From positions 1 to 32,655 of the forward strand of contig CAWGZX010000001.1 of NCBI GenBank assembly GCA_963827135.1: a stretch of DNA of 32,655 nt, read 5' to 3'. Source of the DNA: JAJRAN01 sp963827135. GTDB taxonomy: Archaea > Thermoplasmatota > Thermoplasmata > Methanomassiliicoccales > UBA472. Of this stretch, positions 15,210 through 22,901 are shown in pieces. The notes beneath the pieces are model-generated. The model did no database searches, was not told the DNA's origin, and was given only the letters and a program-made list of their open reading frames with translations. The position numbers and the translations under genes are program-made. How positions within the stretch are numbered: position 1 is the first letter of the stretch; every line of letters begins with the position of its first letter.

Positions 15210-16730
15210 ATGAGCGAACTCTACGACCTATTGCAAGATATCAACATACTCACCTTGCTGCTGCTAGTTCCGCTGATCGGGGCGTTGCTGACCTTCCTGT
15301 CAGGGAAGAACGAGAAGGCGACCAGGTGGATACCCATCATCTTCTCCGCGGCGACGCTGGTCCTCGCCTCCCTGATGATGCTGGGATTCGACTTCGCCAA
15401 CGCCGGCATAAACAACTACCAGTATACGGAGCAGTACGACTGGGTGCCCTCGCTGGGCATAACCTACCATCTGGGCGTGGACGGCATAAGCGTGCCCATG
15501 GTCTGGCTCACCACCTTGCTCTGCTTCCTGGCCATCCTGTTCTCCTGGGACGTGAAGAACCGCGCCAAGGAGTACATGGGCCTGATGCTGGTGCTGGAGG
15601 TCGGCGTGCTGGGAGTCTTCATGACCCTGGACTTCTTCCTCTTCTACATCTTCTGGGAGATCGTGCTCATCCCCATGTTCTTCCTCATATCCATATGGGG
15701 AGGGCCGAGGAGGGAGTACGCCGCGATCAAGTTCTTCATCTACACCCACATCGCGTCGCTCGTGCTCCTGCTGGCCATTTTCGCCATGTACTTCGTGGCC
15801 GGAGGGACCAGCTTCGACATGATCTACATCCAGCAGCAGGGAATGAACTGGTCCATGGCCTTCCAGGTCATGATGTTCCTGGCGCTGTTCTTCGGGTTCG
15901 GCGTCAAGATGCCGATCGTCCCGTTCCATACCTGGTTGCCCGACGCGCACGTCGAGGCCCCCACCGCGGGCTCGGTGCTGCTGGCCGGGCTGCTGCTAAA
16001 GATGGGGTCATACGGTCTCATCCGCGTGGCCATACCGACCTTGCCCGAGGGAGCGAGGGAGCTGCAGTGGCTGATCATAATCGTGGCCATCGTGTCCATC
16101 CTGTATGGCGCCCTGGCCTCTCTGGCGCAGAAGGACCTGAAGAAGATGGTAGCCTTCTCGTCCATCAGCCACATGGGCATCGTGCTCCTGGGTTTCGCGA
16201 CCTTCTCGGCGGTAGGTATCGCCGCGGGCGTGTTCCAGATGTTCGCGCACGGCCTCATCACGGCAGTCCTCTTCATGGTCGCGGGCGTGACCCAGCACAT
16301 CGCTGGAACGCGCGAGATCCCCAAGCTGGGAGGGCTGGCGCAGAAGATGCCTTGGTTCGCCGCGTTCATGATGATCGGCTTCATGGCCTCCCTCGGGCTG
16401 CCAGGGCTGGTCGGGTTCGCGGCGGAGATGCCGGTCTTCTTCTCCTACGGCTTCATGAACGGGGAGTGGAACTGGCTGATCCTGATACCCATCGCATCGG
16501 TGGTCATCACCGCGGCCTACTACATCTGGTCCATGCAGAAGGTGCTGTTCGGCCCTCTCACGGAGAAGATCGATACCAGCCACCTGCATGACGTCTCGTG
16601 GTTCGAGGCGGCCCCGTTGGCCGCGCTGTGCGTGCTGATAATATTCTTCGGGCTGCAGCCTGGCCTGATCTACGACTTCATCCGGCCGGTCGCGGAAGCG
16701 ATCTCCGCCATAGTTCCCATGGGGGTGTGA
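15210..16730 (+). CDS. fpoM: F420H2 dehydrogenase-like complex subunit M (NuoM homologue)
   Basis: A 506-residue antiporter-like pumping subunit with about 14 hydrophobic spans. NuoM hallmarks are YHLGVDGISVPMVWLTTLL, FYIFWEIVLIPMFFLISIWG with the glutamate of the proton channel, GVKMPIVPFHTWLPDAHVEA with the lysine and HTWLPDAH loop, and VAFSSISHMGIV. It is intact and of family length, starts four bases after fpoL, and has GAGGTGA just upstream as the ribosome binding site. Confidence 0.96.
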   Translation: MSELYDLLQDINILTLLLLVPLIGALLTFLSGKNEKATRWIPIIFSAATLVLASLMMLGFDFANAGINNYQYTEQYDWVPSLGITYHLGVDGISVPMVWLTTLLCFLAILFSWDVKNRAKEYMGLMLVLEVGVLGVFMTLDFFLFYIFWEIVLIPMFFLISIWGGPRREYAAIKFFIYTHIASLVLLLAIFAMYFVAGGTSFDMIYIQQQGMNWSMAFQVMMFLALFFGFGVKMPIVPFHTWLPDAHVEAPTAGSVLLAGLLLKMGSYGLIRVAIPTLPEGARELQWLIIIVAIVSILYGALASLAQKDLKKMVAFSSISHMGIVLLGFATFSAVGIAAGVFQMFAHGLITAVLFMVAGVTQHIAGTREIPKLGGLAQKMPWFAAFMMIGFMASLGLPGLVGFAAEMPVFFSYGFMNGEWNWLILIPIASVVITAAYYIWSMQKVLFGPLTEKIDTSHLHDVSWFEAAPLAALCVLIIFFGLQPGLIYDFIRPVAEAISAIVPMGV

Positions 16731-16735
16731 GGTAG

Positions 16736-18250
16736 ATGGCTGACTATACCGCAATACTACCGTTGATAGTGCTCGCCATCTTCGGCATACTCGCGCCGGC
16801 GGTCAGGGCGATAGGCAAGTCGGACAAGGCCACGGCGATCTGGGCTCTAGTGGGCGTCCTGCTCTCGGCCTTCTTCGTGGTCGACTTCTTCCTGAGCTAT
16901 CCGGCCGGGTCCGCGGTCGACTTCGAGGGCGTGGTGGAGCTCAACTACTTCTCCGCCCTGTTCATGCTGCTCTTCCTGAGCGTGGCGGCGTACGTGGTCA
17001 TCGCGTCCTACCGCTTCGTGGACAAGGAGAAGCACACCGGCGAGTACTACGCGCTCATCCTGCTGGCAACGACCGGCATGATGATAGTCGCCAGCGCCCT
17101 GGACCTCATCACCTTGTTCGTGGGCATAGAGCTCACCAGCCTGTCCTCCTACGCCCTGGTGGCGTTCCGGAAGACGAGCAAGCGCGGCTCCGAGGCGGCG
17201 ACCAAGTACTTCATCATCGGCGCGCTGTCCTCGGCCATAGGGCTGTTCGGCATCTCGTTGCTCTACGGCGTCGTAGCCCAGTTCCCCGAGGTCATCGTGG
17301 GCTCCAACCCTTTGACCTTCGAGAACATCTCGGCGGCGGTGAGCGCGGCCATGGGCACCCCGGCGCAGCCGATGGTGTTCCTCGCGGCGGTCATGATCAT
17401 CGCCGGCTTCGGCTTCAAGATCGCCCTGGTGCCGTTCCATATGTGGGCCCCCGACGTGTACGAGGGCGCCCCGACCACCATCACGGCGATGCTCGCCGCC
17501 GGAAGCAAGAAGATGGGCATCATCGCGCTGTTCAAGGTCTTCCTCATCGGCCTCATCGCCATGAAGACGGACTGGCAGCTGCTCATCGGCGTCATTGCCA
17601 TCCTGACCATGACCGTGGGCAACGTCATCGCCGTCTCGCAGACGAGCATCAAGCGCATGCTGGCGTACTCGTCCATCGCCCAGGCTGGCTACATACTGAT
17701 AGCATTGCCGGTGGCGGCGGTTAGCGACCCGACCATCGCGGCGTATGGTCTCGCGGGCGGGTTCTTCCACATGCTCACCCACGCCTTCATGAAGGGCGGG
17801 GCGTTCCTCATCGTCGCCGGGCTGAGCACCGTGGCGGTGGGAGAGAACATCAACGACTACAAGGGCTTGGCCAAGAGGGCCCCGTGGATAGCCTTCGCCA
17901 TGATGATCATGCTGTTCTCGCTGGCGGGCATACCTCCGCTGGCGGGCTTCTGGTCCAAGTACGTGCTGTTCTCCGGCGCCATCAATGCCTGGCAGTTCAA
18001 CGCGCAGAACGAGTGGATGATGTGGCTGGCCATCGCGGGCATTTTGAACTCGGCCCTCTCCCTGTACTACTACGCCCGAGTGGTGAAGTACATGTACGTG
18101 GAGAAAGGTCCGGCCGACAGGGTGCGCGTGCCGACCGCCATGGCGCTGGCCATTGGGATATGCTTCGTGGCCGTGATCGGCATCGGCCTGTTCCCGGAGA
18201 TATTCATCAAGGCCTGCCAGGACGCGGCGAGCGCATTCCTTGGACTATAA
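16736..18250 (+). CDS. fpoN: F420H2 dehydrogenase-like complex subunit N (NuoN homologue)
   Basis: A 504-residue antiporter-like pumping subunit with about 14 hydrophobic spans, the third of the set and the last recognisable subunit. Motifs are LITLFVGIELTSLSSYALVA with the conserved glutamate, FGFKIALVPFHMWAPDVYEG with the central lysine and the MWAPDVYEGAP loop that marks NuoN, and AYSSIAQAGYI. The operon therefore reads A-B-C-D-H-I-J-J'-K-L-M-N, without F or O nearby. Confidence 0.96.
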   Translation: MADYTAILPLIVLAIFGILAPAVRAIGKSDKATAIWALVGVLLSAFFVVDFFLSYPAGSAVDFEGVVELNYFSALFMLLFLSVAAYVVIASYRFVDKEKHTGEYYALILLATTGMMIVASALDLITLFVGIELTSLSSYALVAFRKTSKRGSEAATKYFIIGALSSAIGLFGISLLYGVVAQFPEVIVGSNPLTFENISAAVSAAMGTPAQPMVFLAAVMIIAGFGFKIALVPFHMWAPDVYEGAPTTITAMLAAGSKKMGIIALFKVFLIGLIAMKTDWQLLIGVIAILTMTVGNVIAVSQTSIKRMLAYSSIAQAGYILIALPVAAVSDPTIAAYGLAGGFFHMLTHAFMKGGAFLIVAGLSTVAVGENINDYKGLAKRAPWIAFAMMIMLFSLAGIPPLAGFWSKYVLFSGAINAWQFNAQNEWMMWLAIAGILNSALSLYYYARVVKYMYVEKGPADRVRVPTAMALAIGICFVAVIGIGLFPEIFIKACQDAASAFLGL

Positions 18251-18267
18251 GGTCAGGCGCAAACCCC

Positions 18268-18290
18268 TTTCCCAAATCCTTCTTTCTTCC
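18268..18290 (+). terminator. Pyrimidine-rich tract after fpoN
   Basis: A C/T-dominated tract with several TTC/TTT runs begins 18 bases after the fpoN stop, followed by T5 at 18308-18312. Termination here would separate the fpo transcript from the prenyl genes, but read-through is equally possible. There is no clear hairpin. Confidence 0.25.
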
Positions 18291-18386
18291 TGATGCCGAG
18301 CGTAGGCCTTTTTGACCGAAAGTCCGCATGCTGGGGCGCTTTGGATTAAGGTTAAGTATCGCCGTTGGATTAGGTTGCTGATACCT

Positions 18387-19346
18387 TTGAGCTGGGACGC
18401 CCCCATAAGGAAAGAAATGGATCGTGTGGAGGAGGAGATACGCGACGCGGTCACCTCCGAGCAAGGCCTGCTGACGGACATAGCGATGCACGTCATCGGC
18501 GCCGGGGGCAAGCGCATCCGGCCCGGGCTGGTCCTGCTATCCTACAAGGCGGTCGGGGGCAAGGAGGCGCAGAAGGTGGTCGGGATAGCGGCTTCCTTCG
18601 AGCTCATCCACTCCGCCACGCTCATCCATGACGACATCAACGACCACGGCGAGATCCGCAGGGGGAAGGCCGCCGCCTATAAGAAGTACGGAGTGCAGAA
18701 GGCCTTGGTCGCTGGCGATTTCCTTTTCGTGCGCTCGTTCCGACTGGGCGGCCAGTGGAGCCAGGAGGTCGTGAACATCATCTCTGATGCTTGCACCGCC
18801 ACCGCGGAGAGCGAGATCCTGCAGAACGCCTACGAGTTCGTTCCTAACACTCCCATGGAGGCTTACCTCCAGATAATCGCGGGGAAGACCGCGATGCCCA
18901 TGTGGGCCGCCTCTAGGGTCGGGGGCTTCCTGGGCGGGGGCACGCAGGAGCAGATCGACGCCCTGGGGCGTTTCGGGCTGGAGATGGGCATGGCCTTCCA
19001 GATCGTGGACGACATGCTGGACATCACCGGGGACGAGAGCGCCCTGGGCAAGCCGCACGGGATCGACTTCCTTGATGGCAAGCCGACGTTGCCTCTGATC
19101 GAGGCCATGAAGGACCCGGTGGTCGGGGAGCGCCTGGCGGAGATGTTCGCCAAGGAGCGGAAGTCCCGTGACGAGGTCGAGGAGGCCCTCGGGCTCGTCA
19201 AGCAGACCAATGCCCTGGAGGAGTCGGTCAAGGTGGCTCGTAAGTTCGCCGATGCGGCCCATGGCCACCTTGAAGCGTTGGACGGCTCCCCCTTCAAGAA
19301 GAGCCTGTCGGAGCTGGTGGAAGCCGTTGTCGACCGTAAGGCCTGA
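18387..19346 (+). CDS. Geranylgeranyl diphosphate synthase (trans-isoprenyl diphosphate synthase)
   Basis: A 319-residue enzyme that extends allylic primers to C15/C20 diphosphates, the precursors of archaeal ether lipids. It has GGKRIRP (40-46), the first aspartate-rich motif as HDDINDHGEIRRG (DDxxD at 82-86), and the second as FQIVDDMLDITGD (DDxxD at 208-212). Small residues occupy the chain-length-determining positions before the first motif (FELIHSATLI), in keeping with C20 or longer products. The start is not certain. TTG 18387 gives the normal N-terminus (SWDAPIRKEM), with a TTAAGTAT box about 30 bases upstream; ATG 18417 has AAGGA before it but would trim ten residues. It is on the fpo strand, 136 bases after fpoN. 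Confidence 0.92.
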   Translation: MSWDAPIRKEMDRVEEEIRDAVTSEQGLLTDIAMHVIGAGGKRIRPGLVLLSYKAVGGKEAQKVVGIAASFELIHSATLIHDDINDHGEIRRGKAAAYKKYGVQKALVAGDFLFVRSFRLGGQWSQEVVNIISDACTATAESEILQNAYEFVPNTPMEAYLQIIAGKTAMPMWAASRVGGFLGGGTQEQIDALGRFGLEMGMAFQIVDDMLDITGDESALGKPHGIDFLDGKPTLPLIEAMKDPVVGERLAEMFAKERKSRDEVEEALGLVKQTNALEESVKVARKFADAAHGHLEALDGSPFKKSLSELVEAVVDRKA

Positions 19347-19355
19347 GGTGCGCTC

Positions 19356-20441
19356 ATGACGTTCGTCGAGGACGTGGACGTGCTAGTGGTCGGCGGCGGG
19401 CCCGCGGGCAGTTCCACGGCCGAGCACGCGGCCTCGGGCGGCGCCAACGTCCTGGTCATCGAGAAGCGGCCTGTGGTGGGCGTCCCCGTGCGCTGCGGCG
19501 AGTTCATGCCGCAGGTCGACGAGATCCGAAGGATTTTCCCCCAGGCCGACATAGGCTCGATCTTCGAGGTCCCGTCTCACCTTCGGTCGCTGGAGACGGA
19601 TGCCATACGCATCATCTCCCCCAAGCTCCGCTCCTTCGACGTCCCATTCCATGGCTATACCACATTCCGCGACAGGTTCGATCAGTTCCTCGCCGAGAGG
19701 GCTACGAAGGCCGGCGCCAGGATGATCACCGGCGTCTCTTGCTCCTCCATCGACAAGGATGTGGCTAGGACCTCGGTCGGGGACATCCGCGCTAAGGTTA
19801 TCGTCGGAGCCGACGGCCCCCTCTCGGTCGTGGCCAAGTCCTTGGGGCTGGAACGCTCCTGGGACCTTTGCCCGGCGGCCTCCACCTTCGCCAAGGGCGA
19901 CTTCGAGCCGGTGCCGGAGATGTACTTCGGCAACGTGGCGCCAGGGGGATATGCCTGGGTCATCCCCAAGAAGGAGGGCGCGAACGTCGGGCTGGGGTAC
20001 TCCAAGCGCTATGCGCGGGGCAACCTCGACTTCTATTGGAGGGAGTTCCTCAAGTACCGCCCCCTGGACGCGGGCAAGCTCAACGGGAAGATGGTGCCGA
20101 TGTCCGGGCCGATCCCGTTGACGGTCAAGGGGAGCGCCATGGTCGTGGGCGACGCGGCAGGGCAGGTCATGGCAGTGAATGGCGGCGGGATACCCATCGC
20201 CATGATCTGCGGGCGCATCGCGGGCGAGGTGGCCTCCGCCCACGTCAAGGGCAAGATGGAGCTAATGGAGTACGAGCGGAGCTGGCGCCGACAAGTGGGA
20301 GGGCCGCTGAAGACTGCCCTGGGCACGAAGCGCCTGGCGATGCTCATGTTCGGGTCCCAATGGCGCCTGGAGCAGGCGATGCGCTTCCTCGGGCCGAAGC
20401 GCATGGGCAAGGCCATACGCTGCCAGTCAGTTTTTCCTTGA
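19356..20441 (+). CDS. Geranylgeranyl reductase family flavoprotein (likely digeranylgeranylglycerophospholipid reductase)
   Basis: A 361-residue FAD protein that saturates the double bonds of geranylgeranyl chains. Evidence: the N-terminal dinucleotide-binding VLVVGGGPAGSSTAEHAA (9-26), the CGEFMP segment, where the family has a conserved cysteine near the flavin, TTFRDRFDQFLAERA, the flavin-contact MVVGDAAGQVMAVNGGGI and a lipid-side YAWVIPKKEGANVGLG. The last residues are basic and the protein is probably membrane-associated. GAGGTG lies before ATG 19356, nine bases after the GGPP synthase stop, so the two form an operon. Its last 15 bases overlap the convergent nob1 gene. The acceptor could also be the side chain of a quinone-like carrier. 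Confidence 0.88.
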   Translation: MTFVEDVDVLVVGGGPAGSSTAEHAASGGANVLVIEKRPVVGVPVRCGEFMPQVDEIRRIFPQADIGSIFEVPSHLRSLETDAIRIISPKLRSFDVPFHGYTTFRDRFDQFLAERATKAGARMITGVSCSSIDKDVARTSVGDIRAKVIVGADGPLSVVAKSLGLERSWDLCPAASTFAKGDFEPVPEMYFGNVAPGGYAWVIPKKEGANVGLGYSKRYARGNLDFYWREFLKYRPLDAGKLNGKMVPMSGPIPLTVKGSAMVVGDAAGQVMAVNGGGIPIAMICGRIAGEVASAHVKGKMELMEYERSWRRQVGGPLKTALGTKRLAMLMFGSQWRLEQAMRFLGPKRMGKAIRCQSVFP

Positions 20442-20897
20442 CATCGTGGACCTGAGCTTGGAGCCGCATATAGGGCAATCGGGCATCTCCTTCTCGAAGA
20501 TCTTGCCGCAGCCGGTGCAGCGCCAGCGCCACCTGCGCAGGTCCTTGATGCCCTTGAGCCCGACCGGCATGAACGGGATGCCCAGATAGGTGGCGAGGTT
20601 CTGCAGCGAGTAATCGTCGCTCAGCACCTGCGCCTTCAGCTCGAGCGCCAGGGCCAGGACCTCTACGTCAGTAGGAGAGAGCCGCGTGCTGTCGCCGGTG
20701 CGGGAGGCCGCCTCTCGGACCTTCCTCAGGCTCGTCGAGGTCGGTTCGGAGACGATGAGCAGCTCGCCCCACAGGTCCGACCTCTTGTCGCCGTACCTCT
20801 CCAACTCCCTGATGACGCCGGGGGTGGTGAAGCATCTGACCTCGGGAGGAAGGTCCTGCATGGAGAACAGCGCGGAGGTGTCCAGGACGTAGTCCAT
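20427..20897 (-). CDS. nob1: Ribosome maturation endonuclease Nob1 (PIN domain plus zinc ribbon)
   Basis: A 156-residue archaeal Nob1, which cleaves the 3' end of 16S pre-rRNA. The PIN domain runs from MDYVLDTSAL with the first catalytic Asp (D6), a glutamate in VIRELERYG (E31), LSPTDVEVLALALEL with D77, and VLSDDYSLQNLA with D94/D95. A C-terminal zinc ribbon follows: C127-x2-C130 and C141-x2-C144 (CTGC, CPIC). ATG 20897 is used; the longer frame to 20969 is not needed, and an AT-rich GATTATTG about 35 bases upstream of the ATG could be its promoter. Confidence 0.93.
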   Translation of the reverse strand: MDYVLDTSALFSMQDLPPEVRCFTTPGVIRELERYGDKRSDLWGELLIVSEPTSTSLRKVREAASRTGDSTRLSPTDVEVLALALELKAQVLSDDYSLQNLATYLGIPFMPVGLKGIKDLRRWRWRCTGCGKIFEKEMPDCPICGSKLRSTMSRKN

Positions 20898-21029
20898 TTT
20901 CGACCATGACTCCGAGGCGATGCCCGCACAATAATCTTTCCTTGCAGGTGGATACGTGCTAAGCTGCAAGCTAGAGCTCTTCCTCCAGCAAGATGCGATG
21001 TATGCGTTGCGATGCCCGGCTACCTCGTA

Positions 21030-22007
21030 TCACACGGCCTCGATAGTGGAGGGCGGCTTCTTAGTGACGTTATAGGTCACGCTGACCACGCCTGGCACCT
21101 CGCTGGTGATCCTGTCCGCTATACGAGTGAGCTTCTCGAAGCTCAGCTTGGTCGGCGTGGCAACCACCGCGTCCGTGCTGTTCCAGCATCTTAATTCGAC
21201 CTGGAGGCCGAAGTCGCGCTTGTTCCCCCTGAGACCGGTGACCTTGTCCTCGTGCAGGATTGCCAGCCATTGGAAGGCCTTCGTCCCTTTCAGCTCCTCG
21301 TCGACTATGGCGGTCGCCTTCCTCACGATGGCGACCCGCTCCGGCGTCACCTCGCCGATGACCCTGGCGGCCAACGCTGGGCCGGGGAACGGTGGTCGGT
21401 CGTAGATCTCAGCAGGCAGCCCTAACGCCTTCCCGACCTTGCGCACGCCGGTCTTGCGCAGCTCGATTATCGGTTCGATCACGTGGTACCCGAACTCTTT
21501 CTGGGTGTCTATACCGAGCTGCGCCAGGATATTGTGCTGCCGCTTTATCCCCGCCATCGTCTCCTCCACGTCGGTGAAGTTTGTGCCCTGTAGCAGGTAT
21601 TTCGCCTTGGATTCCCTGACTATTCGCCCGAAGACGTCCTTGTAGAAGGTCTGGGTGATGGCCTCTCGCTTCTCCTCTGGATCGATAAGACCCTTGAGGG
21701 CAGAGAAGAACTCCCTCTTGGCGTCGATGAGCTCCACCTTCACGCCCAGCTTCTTGAAGGCCTTGACGACATGCTGAGGCTCGCCCTCGCGCATTATGCC
21801 GTTCTCGATGAAGACCGTCCTCAGCCGGTCACCCAATGCCTTATGGCCAAGCATGGTGACCACGGACGAGTCCACGCCGCCTGAGAGCGCGTTGATCGCA
21901 ACTCCCTTCCCCACCTTCGCTGCGATCTCCTTCACTTGCCGCTCGATGAAGTCCTCGACCTTGAGGTCCTTCAGCCTGATCTCTTTGATCTCAGAAGCCT
22001 TTGGCAC
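21030..22007 (-). CDS. guaAB: GMP synthase ATP pyrophosphatase subunit (GuaA subunit B)
   Basis: A 325-residue subunit that adenylates XMP and aminates it to GMP, working with a separate glutaminase subunit that is not in this window. It has the PP-loop LSGGVDSSV (41-49), VFIENGIMR, GTNFTDVEET, and the GMP synthase C-terminal dimerisation domain with RPPFPGPALAARVIGE and the terminal VTYNVTKKPPSTIEAV, the usual KPP-x-TIEWE-like end here finishing IEAV. The frame is open to 22070, but GTG 22007 was chosen because GGGGGAG sits directly upstream of it and it gives the normal N-terminus; an AT-rich candidate promoter lies within the longer frame. Confidence 0.92.
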   Translation of the reverse strand: MPKASEIKEIRLKDLKVEDFIERQVKEIAAKVGKGVAINALSGGVDSSVVTMLGHKALGDRLRTVFIENGIMREGEPQHVVKAFKKLGVKVELIDAKREFFSALKGLIDPEEKREAITQTFYKDVFGRIVRESKAKYLLQGTNFTDVEETMAGIKRQHNILAQLGIDTQKEFGYHVIEPIIELRKTGVRKVGKALGLPAEIYDRPPFPGPALAARVIGEVTPERVAIVRKATAIVDEELKGTKAFQWLAILHEDKVTGLRGNKRDFGLQVELRCWNSTDAVVATPTKLSFEKLTRIADRITSEVPGVVSVTYNVTKKPPSTIEAV

Positions 22008-22141
22008 AATACTCCCCCTGCGATTATTTTGAATCAGTTGCACAGTAATTATCCTTTTTGCCATGACCATGAGGGATTTCTAGTCATCATTTCCGCAGAT
22101 TGCCATAGTTCACTCAAAGTCACCGATATTGGATTGCGGCG

Positions 22142-22150
22142 TTTTTTATA
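22142..22150 (+). promoter_or_regulatory. TATA box of the ICMT-like gene
   Basis: TTTTTTATA ends 26 bases before ATG 22176, the spacing for a leaderless transcript. It lies in the intergenic region shared with the divergent GMP synthase gene. Confidence 0.6.
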
Positions 22151-22175
22151 GCAAATGGTAGAAGTACGCGGCTGA

Positions 22176-22826
22176 ATGGAAGATACCCTTTCGCATTACG
22201 GGCAATGGTTCGCCGTGCTCCTCTTCGCCATCGTCTACATCATCTTCCTTGCCTTCGTACCGTTCTATAGGAAAGTCGACAGGAGACCGGCCGGAGTCTA
22301 TCTTGCCTTCGTGGTGGCTTTCGCATTCGAGATGTTCGGGGTGCCCTTGACCATGTACTTCGTGGCCTGGTTCCTGGGATACACGTTACCAGATGGGGTG
22401 TTCTGGGGGCACACCCTAATTCAGGAGATCGGGCTCTTGGGAATGTACATAGGGTTCGTTCTCGGCATCCTGGGTGGCATCCTGGTCATCCTGGGATGGA
22501 GGGAGATCTACGCAGAATATTGGGGGAAGGAGGAAGGGGAGAGGGGATTGGTTACGAAAGGTGTGTACCGATACATCCGCCATCCACAGTACACCGGGTT
22601 CATGCTGATCACGTTGGGCATGCTGATTGAGTGGGCTACCATCCCCTTGCTGCTCATGTGGCCTGTGCTTGCCTATCTCTACTATCGCCTCGCCAAGATG
22701 GAGGAGAGGGAAATGGAAGCCGAGTTCGGGGAAGCTTTCCTGAAGTACAAGGCCAGGACTCATATGTTCATACCTTTGTCCCGCCGGAGAGCGGTGGTTG
22801 AAACTAAGATTGATGCTCTGGACTAG
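22176..22826 (+). CDS. Isoprenylcysteine carboxyl methyltransferase / phospholipid methyltransferase family membrane protein
   Basis: A 216-residue membrane protein with about five hydrophobic spans. The C-terminal half carries the ICMT/PEMT pattern: GLVTKGVYRYIRHPQYTGFM (the R-H-P-x-Y motif that binds S-adenosylmethionine with the next helix), followed by KMEEREMEAEFGEAFLKY, the conserved E-E-x-x-x-x-x-F-G-x-x-Y element. The methyl acceptor in archaea is unknown; a lipid or prenyl group is likely from the family. It starts behind a good TATA box and ends with TAG. It converges on mmp16, with a T-rich tract between the two. Confidence 0.85.
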   Translation: MEDTLSHYGQWFAVLLFAIVYIIFLAFVPFYRKVDRRPAGVYLAFVVAFAFEMFGVPLTMYFVAWFLGYTLPDGVFWGHTLIQEIGLLGMYIGFVLGILGGILVILGWREIYAEYWGKEEGERGLVTKGVYRYIRHPQYTGFMLITLGMLIEWATIPLLLMWPVLAYLYYRLAKMEEREMEAEFGEAFLKYKARTHMFIPLSRRRAVVETKIDALD

Positions 22827-22839
22827 CGCGAGTCTGGGA

Positions 22840-22849
22840 TTTTTTATTT
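22840..22849 (+). terminator. T-rich terminator between ICMT-like gene and mmp16
   Basis: TTTTTTATTT starts 14 bases after the TAG stop. A U-tract of this kind is sufficient for archaeal termination. Confidence 0.5.
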
Positions 22850-22901
22850 GGATGCTGGACCGGATGCTCGGTTATCCAGTTCAATAACCGATCCATGTCG
22901 A

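Noticed and set aside
15326..16591. 421-residue open frame on the plus strand
   Set aside because: Out-of-frame reading of fpoM, with R/H/G-rich composition and no motif.
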